NCBI GenBank assembly: GCA_011033025.1
Contig: WFMF01000243.1
Location: 62,001-126,000 of the forward strand
Direction: 5' to 3'
Source of the DNA: Beroe forskalii
Taxonomy: Eukaryota; Ctenophora; Nuda; Beroida; Beroidae
DNA: 64,000 nt
Under the pieces are notes generated by a model. The model saw only the letters and a program-made list of their open reading frames with translations. It was not told the origin of the DNA and ran no database searches. The translations under genes were made by a program, and so were the position numbers. Positions 1-11,404 of the stretch are shown here, piece after piece (position 1 is the stretch's first letter; every line of letters begins with the position of its first letter).

Positions 1-2431
1 TGTAATAAAGGAATAAGAGAACATTTCCTTGCTGAAACAAGGAATATCATCAGCAGTACTTTAATCTCACTCTATTTACCATGCACTGAAACCAGTAAGT
101 GTAATAAAGGAATAAAGATTATGCTGAACAAGGAATATTGTCAGCGAGTACTTTAATCTCACTCTATTTACCATGCACTGAAACCAGTAAGTGTAATAAA
201 GGAATAAAGATTATGCTGAACAAGGAATATTGTCAGCGAGTACTTTAATCTCACTCTATTTACCATGCACTGAAACCAGTAAGTGTAATAAAGGAATACT
301 AAAAGATTATGCTGAACAAGGAATATTGTCAGCGAGTACTTTAATCTCACTCTATTTACCATGCACTGAAACCAGTAAGTGTAATAAAGGAATAAAGATT
401 ATGCTGAACAAGGAATATTGTCAGCGAGTACTTTAATCTCACTCTATTTACCATGCACTGAAACCAGTAAGTGTAATAAAGGAATAAAGATTATGCTGAA
501 CAAGGAATATTGTCAGCGAGTACTTTAATCTCACTCTATTTACCATGCACTGAAACCAGTAAGTGTAATAAAGGAATAAAGATTATGCTGAACAAGGAAT
601 ATTGTCAGCGAGTACTTTAATCTCACTCTATTTACCATGCACTGAAACCAGTAAGTGTAATAAAGGAATAAAGATTATGCTGAACAAGGAATATTGTCAG
701 CGAGTACTTTAATCTCACTCTATTTACCATGCACTGAAACCAGTAAGTGTAATAAAGGAATAAAGATTATGCTGAACAAGGAATATTGTCAGCGAGTACT
801 TTAATCTCACTCTATTTACCATGCACTGAAACCAGTAAGTGTAATAAAGGAAAAAAGATTATGCTGAACAAGGAATATTGTCATGTAAAGTACTTTAATC
901 TCACTCTATTTACCATGCACTGAAACCAGTAAGTGTAATAAAGGAATAAAGATTATGCTGAACAAGGAATATTGTCAGCGAGTACTTTAATCTCACTCTA
1001 TTTACCATGCACTGAAACCAGTAAGTGTAATAAAGGAATAAAGATTATGCTGAACAAGGAATATTGTCAGCGAGTACTTTAATCTCACTCTATTTACCAT
1101 GCACTGAAACCAGTAAGTGTAATAAAGGAATAAAGATTATGCTGAACAAGGAATATTGTCAGCGAGTACTTTAATCTCACTCTATTTACCATGCACTGAA
1201 ACCAGTAAGTGTAATAAAGGAATAAAGATTATGCTGAACAAGGAATATTGTCAGCGAGTACTTTAATCTCACTCTATTTACCATGCACTGAAACCAGTAA
1301 GTGTAATAAAGGAATAAAGATTATGCTGAACAAGGAATATTGTCAGCGAGTACTTTAATCTCACTCTATTTACCATGCACTGAAACCAGTAAGTGTAATA
1401 AAGGAATAAAGATTATGCTGAACAAGGAATATTGTCAGCGAGTACTTTAATCTCACTCTATTTACCATGCACTGAAACCAGTAAGTGTAATAAAGGAATA
1501 AAGATTATGCTGAACAAGGAATATTGTCAGCGAGTACTTTAATCTCACTCTATTTACCATGCACTGAAACCAGTAAGTGTAATAAAGGAATAAAGATTAT
1601 GCTGAACAAGGAATATTGTCAGCGAGTACTTTAATCTCACTCTATTTACCATGCACTGAAACCAGTAAGTGTAATAAAGGAATAAAGATTATGCTGAACA
1701 AGGAATATTGTCATGAGTACTTTAATCTCACTCTATTTACCATGCACTGAAACCAGTAAGTGTAATAAAGGAATAAAAGATTATGCTGAACAAGGAATAT
1801 TGTCAGCGAGTACTTTAATCTCACTCTATTTACCATGCACTGAAACCAGTAAGTGTAATAAAGGAATAAAGATTATGCTGAACAAGGAATATTGTCAGCG
1901 AGTACTTTAATCTCACTCTATTTACCATGCACTGAAACCAGTAAGTGTAATAAAGGAATAAAGATTATGCTGAACAAGGAATATTGTCAGCGAGTACTTT
2001 AATCTCACTCTATTTACCATGCACTGAAACCAGTAAGTGTAATAAAGGAATAAAGATTATGCTGAACAAGGAATATTGTCAGCGAGTACTTTAATCTCAC
2101 TCTATTTACCATGCACTGAAACCAGTAAGTGTAATAAAGGAATAAAGATTATGCTGAACAAGGAATATTGTCATGAGTACTTTAATCTCACTCTATTTAC
2201 CATGCACTGAAACCAGTAAGTGTAATAAAGGAATAAAAGATTATGCTGAACAAGGAATATTGTCATGAGTACTTTAATCTCACTCTATTTACCATGCACT
2301 GAAACCAGTAAGTGTAATAAAGGAATAAAGATTATGCTGAACAAGGAATATTGTCAGAGTACTTTAATCTCACTCTATTTACCATGCACTGAAACCAGTA
2401 AGTGTAATAAAGGAATAAAGATTATGCTGAA
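1..2431. repeat. 92-bp satellite array
   Basis: About 26 head-to-tail copies of a 92-bp unit. The step from one TGTAATAAAGG to the next is 92 bases (for example 100 to 192). Copies are nearly identical. The variants are local: a small insertion near 298, and units in which TCAGCGAGTAC is replaced by TCATGAGTAC or similar (near 882, 1713, 2172, 2265, 2357). Variants concentrate toward the right edge, as expected where unequal exchange homogenises the interior of an array. The left edge is cut by the window. The period is not a multiple of three and the open frames are short, so this is non-coding. Confidence 0.98.
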
Positions 2432-4875
2432 AAGTCTTACACTGGGTTGCTTTGCAGGTACTAGAGCAGCCCCTATCTGGGATTCCCGCTCCAAGTCTTA
2501 CACTGGGATGCTTTGCAGGTACTAGAGCAGCCCCTATCTGGGATTCCCGCTCCAAGTCTTACACTGGGTTGCTTTGCAGGTACTAGAGCAGCCTCTATCT
2601 GGGATTCCTGCCCAAGTCTTACACTGGGTTGCTTTTGCAGGTACTAGAGCAGCTCCTATCTGGGATTCCTGCAGCCAAGTCTTGCTCCTGGGTTGCTTTG
2701 CAGGTACTAGAGCAGCCCCTATCTGGGATTCCCGCTCCAAGTCTTACACTGGGTTGCTTTGCAGGTACTAGAGCAGCCCTATCTGGGATTCCTGCCAAGT
2801 CCAAGTTTTCTTAGAGCACATCTGGGATTTGCCCAAGTTTACACTGGGTACTAGAGCAGCCCCTATCTGGGATTCCTGCCCAAGTCTTACACTGGGTTGT
2901 TTTTAGGTACTAGAGCAGCTTATCTGGGATTCCTGCCCAAGTCTTACACTGGGTTGCTTTGCAGGTACTAGAGCAGCCCCTATCTGGGATTCCCGCTCCA
3001 AGTCTTACACTGGGTTGCTTTGCAGGTACTAGAGCAGCCCCTATCTGGGATTCCCGCTCCAAGTCTTACACTGGGTTGCTTTGCAGGTACTAGAGCAGCT
3101 CCTATCTGGGATTCCCGCTCCAAGTCTTACACTGGGTTGCTTTGCAGGTACTAGAGCAGCCCCTATCTGGGATTCCCGCTCCAAGTCTTACACTGGGTTG
3201 CTTTGCAGGTACTAGAGCAGCCCCTATCTGGGATTCCCGCTCCAAGTCTTACACTGGGTTGCTTTGCAGGTACTAGAGCAGCCCCTATCTGGGATTCCTG
3301 CCCAAGTCTTACACTGGGTTGTTTTGCAGGTACTAGAGCAGCCCCTATCTGGGATTCCTGCCCAAGTCTTACACTGGGTTGCTTTGCAGGTACTAGAGCA
3401 GCCCCTATCTGGGATTCCTGCCCAAGTCTTACACTGGGTTGCTTTGCAGGTACTAGAGCAGCCCCTATCTGGGATTCCTGCCCAAGTCTTACACTGGGTT
3501 GCTTTGCAGGTACTAGAGCAGCCCCTATCTGGGATTCCTGCCCAAGTCTTACACTGGGTTGCTTTGCAGGTACTAGAGCAGCCCCTATCTGGGATTCCTG
3601 CCCAAGTCTTACACTGGGTTGCTTTGCAGGTACTAGAGCAGCCCCTATCTGGGATTCCTGCCCAAGTCTTACACTGGGTTGCTTTGCAGGTACTAGAGCA
3701 GCCCTATCTGGGATTCCTGCCCAAGTCTTACACTGGGTTGCTTTGGTACTAGAGCAGCCCCTATCTGGGATTCCTGCCCAAGTCTTACACTGGGTTGCTT
3801 TGCAGGTACTAGAGCAGCCCTATCTGGGATTCCTGCCCAAGTCTTACACTGGGTTGCTTTGCAGGTACTAGAGCAGCCCCTATCTGGGATTCCTGCCCAA
3901 GTCTTACACTGCTGTTTTTGCAGGTACTAGAGCAGCTCCTATCTGGGATTCCTGCCCAAGTCTTACACTGGGTTGCTTTGCAGGTACTAGAGCAGCCCCT
4001 ATCTGGGATTCCTGCCCAAGTCTTACACTGGGTTGCTTTGCAGGTACTAGAGCAGCCCCTATCTGGGATTCCTGCCCAAGTCTTACACTGGGTTGCTTTG
4101 CAGGTACTAGAGCAGCTCCTATCTGGGATTCCTGCCCAAGTCTTACACTGGGTTGCTTTGCAGGTACTAGAGCAGCCCCTATCTGGGATTCCTGCCCAAG
4201 TCTTACACTGGGTTGCTTTGCAGGTACTAGAGCAGCCCCTATCTGGGATTCCTGCCCAAGTCTTACACTGGGTTGCTTTGCAGGTACTAGAGCAGCCCCT
4301 ATCTGGGATTCCTGCCCAAGTCTTACACTGGGTTGCTTTGCAGGTACTAGAGCAGCCCCTATCTGGGATTCCTGCCCAAGTCTTACACTGGGTTGCTTTG
4401 CAGGTACTAGAGCAGCCCCTATCTGGGATTCCTGCCCAAGTCTTACACTGGGTTGCTTTGCAGGTACTAGAGCAGCCCTATCTGGGATTCCTGCCCAAGT
4501 CTTACACTGGGTTGCTTTGGTACTAGAGCAGCCCCTATCTGGGATTCCTGCCCAAGTCTTACACTGGGTTGCTTTGCAGGTACTAGAGCAGCCCTATCTG
4601 GGATTCCTGCCCAAGTCTTACACTGGGTTGCTTTGCAGGTACTAGAGCAGCCCCTATCTGGGATTCCTGCCCAAGTCTTACACTGCTGTTTTTGCAGGTA
4701 CTAGAGCAGCTCCTATCTGGGATTCCTGCCCAAGTCTTACACTGGGTTGCTTTGCAGGTACTAGAGCAGCCCCTATCTGGGATTCCTGCCCAAGTCTTAC
4801 ACTGGGTTGCTTTGCAGGTACTAGAGCAGCCCCTATCTGGGATTCCTGCCCAAGTCTTACACTGGGTTGCTTTGC
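2432..4875 (+). repeat. 60-bp satellite array, forward arm
   Basis: Tandem 60-bp units beginning AAGTCTTACACTGGG and containing GCAGGTACTAGAGCAG and TATCTGGGATTCC. Identical 60-column lines between 3301 and 3660 show the period directly. The left part (2432-3250) is the most irregular and has a GATTCCCGCTCC variant; the middle is almost uniform. A larger block containing a short GGTACT unit and a CTGCTGTTTTTGCAG unit is repeated (around 3740-3920 and 4510-4690), so there is higher-order structure of about 770 bp. Because 60 is divisible by three, long but meaningless open frames run through it. Confidence 0.97.
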
Positions 4876-5400
4876 TAGTACCTGCAAAGCAACCCAGTGT
4901 AAGACTTGGGCAGGAATCCCAGATAGGGCTGCTCTAGTACCTGCAAAACAACCCAGTGTAAGACTTGGGCAGGAATCCCAGATAGGAGCTGCTCTAGTAC
5001 CTGCAAAACAACCCAGTGTAAGACTTGGGCAGGAATCCCCAGATAGGGGCTGCTCTAGTACCTGCAAAAGCAACCCAATTAAGACTTGGAGCGGGAATCC
5101 CAGATAGGAGCTGCTCTAGTACCTGCAAAGCAACCCAGTGTAAGACTTGGGCGGAATCCCAGATAGGGGCTGTCTAGTACCTGCAAAGCAACCCAGTGTA
5201 AGACTTGGGCAGGAATCCCAGATAGGGCTGCTCTAGTACCTGCAAAACGCCAACCAGTGTAAGACTTGGGCAGGAATCCCAGATAGGGGCTGCTCTAGTA
5301 CCTGCAAAGCAACCCAGTGTAAGACTTGGAGCGGGAATCCCAGATAGGGGCTGCTCTAGTACCTGCAAAGCAACCCAGTGTAAGACTTGGAGCGGGATAT
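4876..5400 (-). repeat. 60-bp satellite array, inverted arm
   Basis: From 4876 the same 60-bp unit continues in the opposite orientation (TAGTACCTGCAAAGCAACCC and so on) for about nine units. The switch is abrupt: GCTTTGC meets TAGTACC with no spacer. The last units carry the GCGGGAATCCC variant typical of the outer left edge of the forward arm, so the arm mirrors the order of the forward array. It ends at about 5397 and joins an inverted piece of the 92-bp unit. Confidence 0.95.
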
Positions 5401-5454
5401 TCGCTGACAATATTCCTTGTTCAGCATAATCTTTATTCCTTTATTACACTTACT
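5401..5454 (-). repeat. Inverted fragment of the 92-bp satellite unit
   Basis: TCGCTGACAATATTCC through TTATTACACTTACT is the reverse complement of part of the 92-bp unit in the left array. It caps the inverted 60-bp arm, so the 60-bp array is flanked by the same satellite in opposite orientations, as in a large palindrome. Confidence 0.93.
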
Positions 5455-5967
5455 GAGGCACCCCGCCATGGCCCAACATTGAAGAAAAAATCACATTTCT
5501 GCACTGTTTCAACAAGCAGTCCTGATTGAGAATCACGGTTTTCACAGAATTGATCTGTCACGATGTTGCACGGGTTTGTCACCTGATATGCATGATCAGG
5601 CAGCAGTTTTTGAATATTCCCGTTTCTGGTGAGCAGGTTTGTTTAAAGTGCACTGTTTTTCACATCGCTTGTGCTGATTATCGAATGTCAGTCATGCCCT
5701 CACGTGATATGCATGTGATCTTACAACATATCTGTGAATTCACTGCTTCTCCAGACAGTGCAGTGAAAGATTCCCGGTTTTCATCACTAGCAGTATCAGT
5801 TGCAGTCACGTGCTGCGTGACATACATGAACTGTAAAGAATGCTGTTGAGCCGACAGCCCATAGAGATTTTCCCGGTTTTCACATCGCTGCTCCCATGTA
5901 AATTGTAATCTAATCAGTAGACAGTTCGTTACACTCTTCACTGTTTTCACAGTGTAAGTGTAGAGGT
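5455..5967. other. No gene seen; short recurring motif
   Basis: No convincing coding signal. A short phrase, CCCGGTTTTCAC and variants, recurs loosely near 5533, 5619, 5773 and 5871, together with two GATATGCATG words (5585, 5707). This may be a very decayed tandem repeat. Confidence 0.5.
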
Positions 5968-8900
5968 AGTCCAAGACGTAAGGTCCATCCGTTAGCAACC
6001 CGTGTTAAAAGCGATTTTTCGACGGTTACTAGGCCTTTAGACCATGTAGAATCGATCTAGCTCGGTCAGGACATCTGATCTCGATGGCGCCAAGTCGATA
6101 TTGACCACGCCCTTTTTTAGGTTCGCAGCGTTTGATATTATATTTCATAACTTGGCTCCAGGAAGGTCGTAGGGGGAGACTTCGTTTTGGGCGCAAACGA
6201 AGCGCAATGGCCTGTTTAGCAAGCAATTGACTGAAGAATTATGCACTAAAATGATCAGAAAAGTTATGACCGAAAAACAGTTTTAAGCCTACACAAAGCG
6301 AATTTTCGGTGATTTTCGAAGAGATCGTTAGCAACCCGTGTTTAACGATTTCTCGACGGTTACTAGGCCTTTTAGACATGTAAGGGGGGGGGGGGAGATC
6401 GAATTAGCTTGGTCACGACATCTGATCTCGATGGCGCCAAGTCGATATTGACCACGCCCTTTTTTAGGTTACGCGCAGGCGATATTCATAGCTTGGCTCA
6501 GGGAGGTCGTAGAGACTGTTACAGGCGCAAACGGCGCAATGGTCATGTTTCTGAACAATTGTTCATAAGATATGCCCTAAAATGCTCAGGAAGATGATTA
6601 TTAGATAGTTTTTGGGCCAAACAGGGTTTTTGGCCAAGGAAGTCGTGAGTTCTTTGGGCCCAAGGGCCCTTTTCATTTTTTAGACTTTTAATAAAATTCC
6701 CCAAAATGCGGAAAAATTTAAAGGGGAAAAACGATTTTTTGGCCCAAAAGGCAGGGGGGCTTTTTTATTTTGGCCCAGGAAGTGTAGAGGTTCGTTTAAA
6801 AAGAACCAATCCATTTTAAAACGACTTGTTAAAAAAACAAAAAAAGGGGTATGGCAAAAAAACTGTTTTTTCCCCTGTAATGATGGCACTACCTTTTTAA
6901 ACCTTTTTTCCTTTTAAAAAATTCAATGGGGGCCCCTTTAACCCCCTTTTGCAGACCCCCGGGGTCCAATCCATTAAAAATTTTTACCCTTTGTTCGGTA
7001 GGAAGGAGTTTGGGGAAATTTTTTTGGGTTTGGGAGTCAATAGTCAATAACGCCTTTATTTTGGGGCCCCAAAAACCGTTTTCTTCCTTTTTTGTTTATG
7101 ACGTTTTAGAGGAATTTTATAAATAACTATTGTTGATAGTTTAAATGCAATTAAACATAAAGGCTGAAAACCCGTGGATGAACCCCCCATTGTGGAACCA
7201 ATTTTGACAAAATAAAGGGGAGTTGTGAAAAAAATAACATCAAAAGTTTCTTTTTTTCCCCTTGCGCTCCCAGCTCTATTTCCCCACAGCTCCCGAAGAT
7301 CAAAAACCCCCAATTTTAGGGAAAAAATTTCCCAAAACCTTACTTGCTAGGCATTCGGGGGACCCGAGCTGGGTCAATAAACCTCTTCATTGGACTCAAA
7401 ACGGGAAATGATTCGTCCCCAAAAAAGGTTTCCCATTCTTCTCCCATTGTTCAGTGAAATACCGGGGGTCTGCCCTGGGTCCCATCTTTTCCCCCCAAAA
7501 CAACCCATATCCGGTCGTTGCTTTTTTAACGGGAAGATGTCTCTGTTCTGGACGACCTAAAATTTAAAAGGGCAGGGAAAATGCTGAAAAAAAATTGATC
7601 CCCTTTAAAACCATTCAATAAGATTTTTTATTTTCGTTTTGAAATTCTTGAAATTTTTTTTTCACTGCTGTGGGTCCAGCATTTTGTAGGAAAATTCGGA
7701 TCCTCAGCAACCCGTGTCAAAAACCTTGGTTTACCCCCCAGTCCAGACATGGGGTTATTTGAAAAAGGAAGTAAAAAACCTGGGGGCTATGTACCACGGT
7801 CCTTTTCAAAAAAAATTGTTCCATCACTTGAATCCCACAGTTTCCAACCCCAAACAAAAAACGTCACACACCCAAAATTTAATACAAGGACGGGAAGGGG
7901 AGACTTTGGGAAAAGTCCCCAGGCCGAAAAGGGTTTTGTTTTTAAAAGTGGAAGGTCTGGCATTATGTCGTGTCAAACGACCTAGGAATCCCCTTCCCTG
8001 AATTGGGCCACGGCGGGCCTACCAGTTGAACCAATTTAATTTCCATTAGATGCGAAAAAGAAGAAGTAGGTCTTCATCACGGGGGCCCAAAATTGACAGT
8101 TTTCGTTCATTCTTTTTTTGTTCCTGAGTATATCTTTATTTTATGCAGTCATTTTATAAACATGGTCATTTCTAGATTCGTTTGCGCTCAAAAAAAGTCT
8201 CTGGGACCTTCTAGACTTAAAATACAAAATTGTCTACACTAGTCCACTACACCTACAGGTGTCCAAATTATCAGTTTTCGTCCAATACTCTGTTCTTGAG
8301 CAATTTAAGGGCATATTTTATCTGTTAGATTGTATATAAACATGGTCCATTGTAGATTCATTTGCACACACGACAAGTCTAGAAAGTCTCTACGAACTTC
8401 TAGGCCAGATAAAAAATCGCCTCTGCTATGCATGGGTACAAGAAAAGTCAGTTTTCGCCCATAACTCTCTTCTGGCCATTTTAGGGCAAATGTTTGTGCT
8501 CAGTCGTATAAACATGAATATTGGGTTCATGGCGCCCAAAACGAGAACTCTCTACTTCTCTACGACTTACCTGGGCAAGGTACAAACGCCTCCGCTATGT
8601 CCGAGGTGCCAAAAATCAATTTTCATTATTCTTCCTGAGCATTTTTAGGGCATATCTTTGCTGAACGTGTCTAGAAACATGACCATTGCGCTTCGTTTGC
8701 GCCCAAATGAAGTCTCTACGACCTCCTGAGCCAAGTTATGAAATATCAAGCCCGCTGCATCCTTAAAAAAGGGCGTGGTCATTGTATCGACTTATGCCAT
8801 CGAGATCAGATGTCGTGACTAAACTAATTCGATTCTCTACATGGTCTAAAGGCCTAGTAGCCAAATGAAATCGCTTTAAACACGGGTTGCTAACGGATTT

Positions 8901-9259
8901 TTCGAAAATCACCGAAAATTCCGCTTCGCCGTAAGGCTTAAAACTGTTTTCTGGTCATAACTTTTTCTCTGATCATTTAAGTGCATAATTTCTTCAACAA
9001 TTGTATACAACATGGCCATTGCGCTTCGTTTGCGCCCAAAACGAAGTCTCTACGACCTTCCTGAGCCAAGTTATGAAATATCAAGCCTGCGGCGTAACCT
9101 TAAAAAGGGCGGGTCAATATCGACTTGGCGCCATCGAGATCAGATAGTCCTGACTGAGCTAGATCGATTCTACATGGCCTAAAGGCCTAGTAACCGTCGA
9201 AAAATCGCTTTAACACGGGTTGCCTAACGGATGGCATTTTTGGACCTACGTCCTGGACT
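5968..9259. mobile_element. Foldback element with long modular inverted arms
   Basis: The left end (GTCCAAGACGTA, CATCCGTTAGCAACCCG, 5968-6000) is mirrored by the right end (CGGGTTGCCTAACGGATG, CTACGTCCTGGAC, about 9210-9259). The arms are built from repeated modules. One contains TCGACGGTTACTAGGCC and CATCTGATCTCGATGGCGCC (left at 6015-6130 and 6350-6470, inverted right at 8760-8900 and 9090-9210). Another, of about 180 bp, contains CGTTTGCGCCCAAAACGAAG (left near 6170 and 6520; inverted and increasingly diverged at about 8100, 8270, 8450, 8640, 9010). No transposase frame is visible. The core overlaps a poor-quality stretch, so a coding core cannot be excluded. No clear target-site duplication was found. 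Confidence 0.8.
6600..8050. other. Homopolymer-smeared, probably low-quality sequence
   Basis: Runs of 4-8 identical bases (AAAAA, TTTTTT, GGGG, CCCC) at a density unlike the surrounding DNA, with recognisable module words (for example CAGCAACCCGTGTCAAAAACC near 7710) appearing stretched or damaged. The same texture at 16770-17345 is demonstrably a corrupted copy of clean sequence elsewhere in the window. Reading frames here should not be interpreted. Confidence 0.75.
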
Positions 9260-9786
9260 AAGGAATGTGTAAATTAGATTTACGGCTAAGAAATGCGCTC
9301 AAGGATCATGGAGAAAAGTTGAGTGTGTTGTGCGATATAATATCAAAAAATATACACATTGTACAATGTACTGTAAAGAAGTCAAAGTATATACATGTTC
9401 ATAAATAAATAAGATAATACTTATTTGATGGAGTAATGACTGTCAACTAAGTAACTGTGTCGACCGACAGATGCTGATATCCAGGCTTCAAAATTGTCTA
9501 CTTAAATGATATGATAAAAAGTCGCATTTATAGTTTAAAAATAAGTAACCAAATAAATAGGTACTAAGGTACGTACATTGGGTCTTTAGTGATCAGTGAC
9601 TTTACCACTCCTACTACTAAACGGGGGACGGATCAACAGACGGATTTCCAGACAGAAACCCCTGCTCGGGACCTCCCTGTTTGAGGTTTTAGGTGATCTG
9701 TGAACTTGTGCCAGAGTTATCACTGATCAGTGAACTTTTGTCACAGAATCAGTGAACTGTCCCATGTCGGAATGGTCAATCACCTG
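9260..9786. other. No gene seen
   Basis: AT-rich sequence between the foldback element and the SINE fragments. Near 9690-9760 a phrase of the form CAGTGAACTT..GT.CAGAGTTATC is repeated two or three times. No other structure was supported. Confidence 0.5.
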
Positions 9787-9880
9787 GTGTCACAGCGGGG
9801 CGGTATGAGTTTGAACTCCCGACTATCTGCATGCAGTGAGGGCTGCTCTACCCACTGAGCTTTCTCAGGGAGAGAAAAGG
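9787..9880 (-). repeat. tRNA-derived SINE fragment
   Basis: Read on the minus strand there is an A-box-like AGCTCAGTGGGTAGAGCAG with a 4-bp D-stem (GCTC/GAGC), followed about 30 bases later by a B-box-like GGGAGTTCAAACTC. The remaining arms do not fold into a sound cloverleaf, so this is a tRNA-derived SINE or tRNA pseudogene and not a functional tRNA. The tail GGTGTCAC is shared with the fragment at 11085. Confidence 0.65.
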
Positions 9881-9887
9881 AAGACAG

Positions 9888-9965
9888 CTCAATAGGTAGA
9901 GCAGCTGTCCCGGCATGCAGACACAACGATGTAGGAAGATGTCTAAAGGCAGTAGGGCCACTTTC
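9888..9965 (+). repeat. tRNA-derived SINE fragment, opposite orientation
   Basis: On the plus strand, GACAGCTCAATAGGTAGAGCAG is a second A-box with an intact GCTC/GAGC D-stem. It is followed by CATGCAGACACAACGATGTAGG, which recurs inverted at about 11035-11060. It lies head to head with the minus-strand fragment immediately to the left. Confidence 0.55.
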
Positions 9966-10955
9966 AATGCACACGTGGTCACGTGACATGACGTCACGTG
10001 ATCATCTTAAGAAATTTTGTCTAGTACTTTGATGAGCAAATATGTATGATGGTTTGCCCAGATCCCTTTAACTGGGGAAAGGTAATTAGACTTTAAAGAA
10101 AACATGTGAATAGGTAGCTTGAAAGGTCAACAATAAATTCGATGGTATCAAGACTTCTTCTTGCCATCAGACATGACATAATTACGCCTTGCAATAGCCC
10201 AAGATCATGAGTTAAAGGACGAGTAAAGCGAAGAAATTTTATTCAAATATCGTTTTCAGACGTTGTACACAGAATCTAGGGCAATTCTCTAATCTAATCG
10301 TTAAAAAAACGAAGATTCTACCACACCCACAAGACGAGATATTCCCTTCCGTATATTTATCATACATAACATGCAGTTGATGTCGAGATTTGGTCCCCTT
10401 CCTAATCACGCGACCTTGCATGTTATGTACTTTGTATGTTAATTATCTTGCGTTTTGGTATAATTATCCATCGTATATGAATGGTTAAACAGCGTTTTGT
10501 TTCGTTAGTGGAATTTCAATTTTCTGAGTCAAAAAGAAACCAAAATCTATCTAATTAATAATCGAGGAATAAATCAATCAAAACCGTCAATAATAGCAAT
10601 ATATACCGTGTTTTCAGTAAAATAGGGTGGATTCGATACTGGGGACCATACACGCCTAAGGCTTGCGCCTAGAATTGCCTTTGATTTAGCTTGTTAGCAA
10701 AGTGGTAGGGAAGTGAATAGAAACATCGACTTTGACAAAGTGTTTTTAATTATGATACCTATCATAATATGAATTTTTTCATATACCTTAAATTTCGCTT
10801 TACTCGTCCTTTAAATAAACACCGCAGTGTATAGGCTCACAGTTGTGTATTGCTAACCGAGTTTACAGCTACATACATGAAATCAAATTAGGTGAGATAA
10901 AAGACAGAACTGCACTGTTGTAACAGTGGAACAGTGAAAATACATGAATCTACCT
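9966..10955. other. No gene seen
   Basis: Contains a dense pair of TCACGTGA words and a TGACGTCACGTGA word (9975-10000). The rest is AT-rich with no open frame, splice structure or repeat that could be supported. Confidence 0.5.
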
Positions 10956-11105
10956 TGAGCCTGAAAGCAGTGGGGCCAAAGTATACTTTGGCCCTACCAG
11001 CCCGAAATGCAGTAGGGCCATGGCCCTACTGGCCCACCCACTTCCTACATCGCTGTGCAGACAGTCAAGAGTTCAAACCCTGGTGTCACGCCGTCAGGGT
11101 AGTAA
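10956..11105 (+). repeat. SINE-like fragment with B-box
   Basis: GTTCAAACCCTGGTGTCACGCCG around 11070-11095 matches the B-box and tail of the fragment at 9787-9880. Upstream, GGCCCTACTGGCCC and CAGTAGGGCCA words recur three times, and GCAGTAGGGCCA is shared with the sequence at 9949-9960. Confidence 0.5.
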
Positions 11106-11129
11106 TTAAACTAATTACTTAATTAGTTA

Positions 11130-11404
11130 TTAATATCCCCCATTGTCAGGGGGGTCCAGCATTTAGAGTTTTAAAAAATCCGATAGGGGTTCTGAAAAAA
11201 CAGGGGCAAAATTGGAAGGTTTCGGGGGGGAAGAAGTGAACAAAAAGGGGGAAGGGTTTGAAATTCGGGCAAATTTTTCGTCAAAAGGGGTGATTAGCAA
11301 GACCCCAAAACTTTTAATTGATCAGTGAAAATTGCGGGTCCAAACACAAATTAGTCAAAAGACGATTTTCCCGAAAAATTTCAAAACCGCCCGGGGAAAT
11401 CTAA
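11130..11404. other. Homopolymer-smeared, probably low-quality sequence
   Basis: The same texture as 6600-8050: clustered GGGG, AAAA and CCCC runs in otherwise ordinary AT-rich DNA, ending abruptly where the clean copy A begins at about 11405. Confidence 0.65.

Noticed and set aside
3203..4526. Long open frames with 20-residue repeats (PSLTLGCFAGTRAAPIWDSC and AQVLHWVALQVLEQPLSGIP)
   Set aside because: They arise because the satellite period is 60 bases, so two frames of the same strand and frames of the inverted arm are open at once. No start context, splice sites or flanking gene signals.
1..5454. CRISPR-like reading of the direct repeats
   Set aside because: Units are contiguous tandem repeats with no unique spacers, and the window is eukaryotic.
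7714..8001. Two overlapping plus-strand frames of 78 and 95 codons
   Set aside because: They lie in homopolymer-smeared sequence where the true bases are unknown.
9787..9880. Functional tRNA gene
   Set aside because: Only the D-arm and the B-box are recognisable; acceptor and anticodon stems do not pair.
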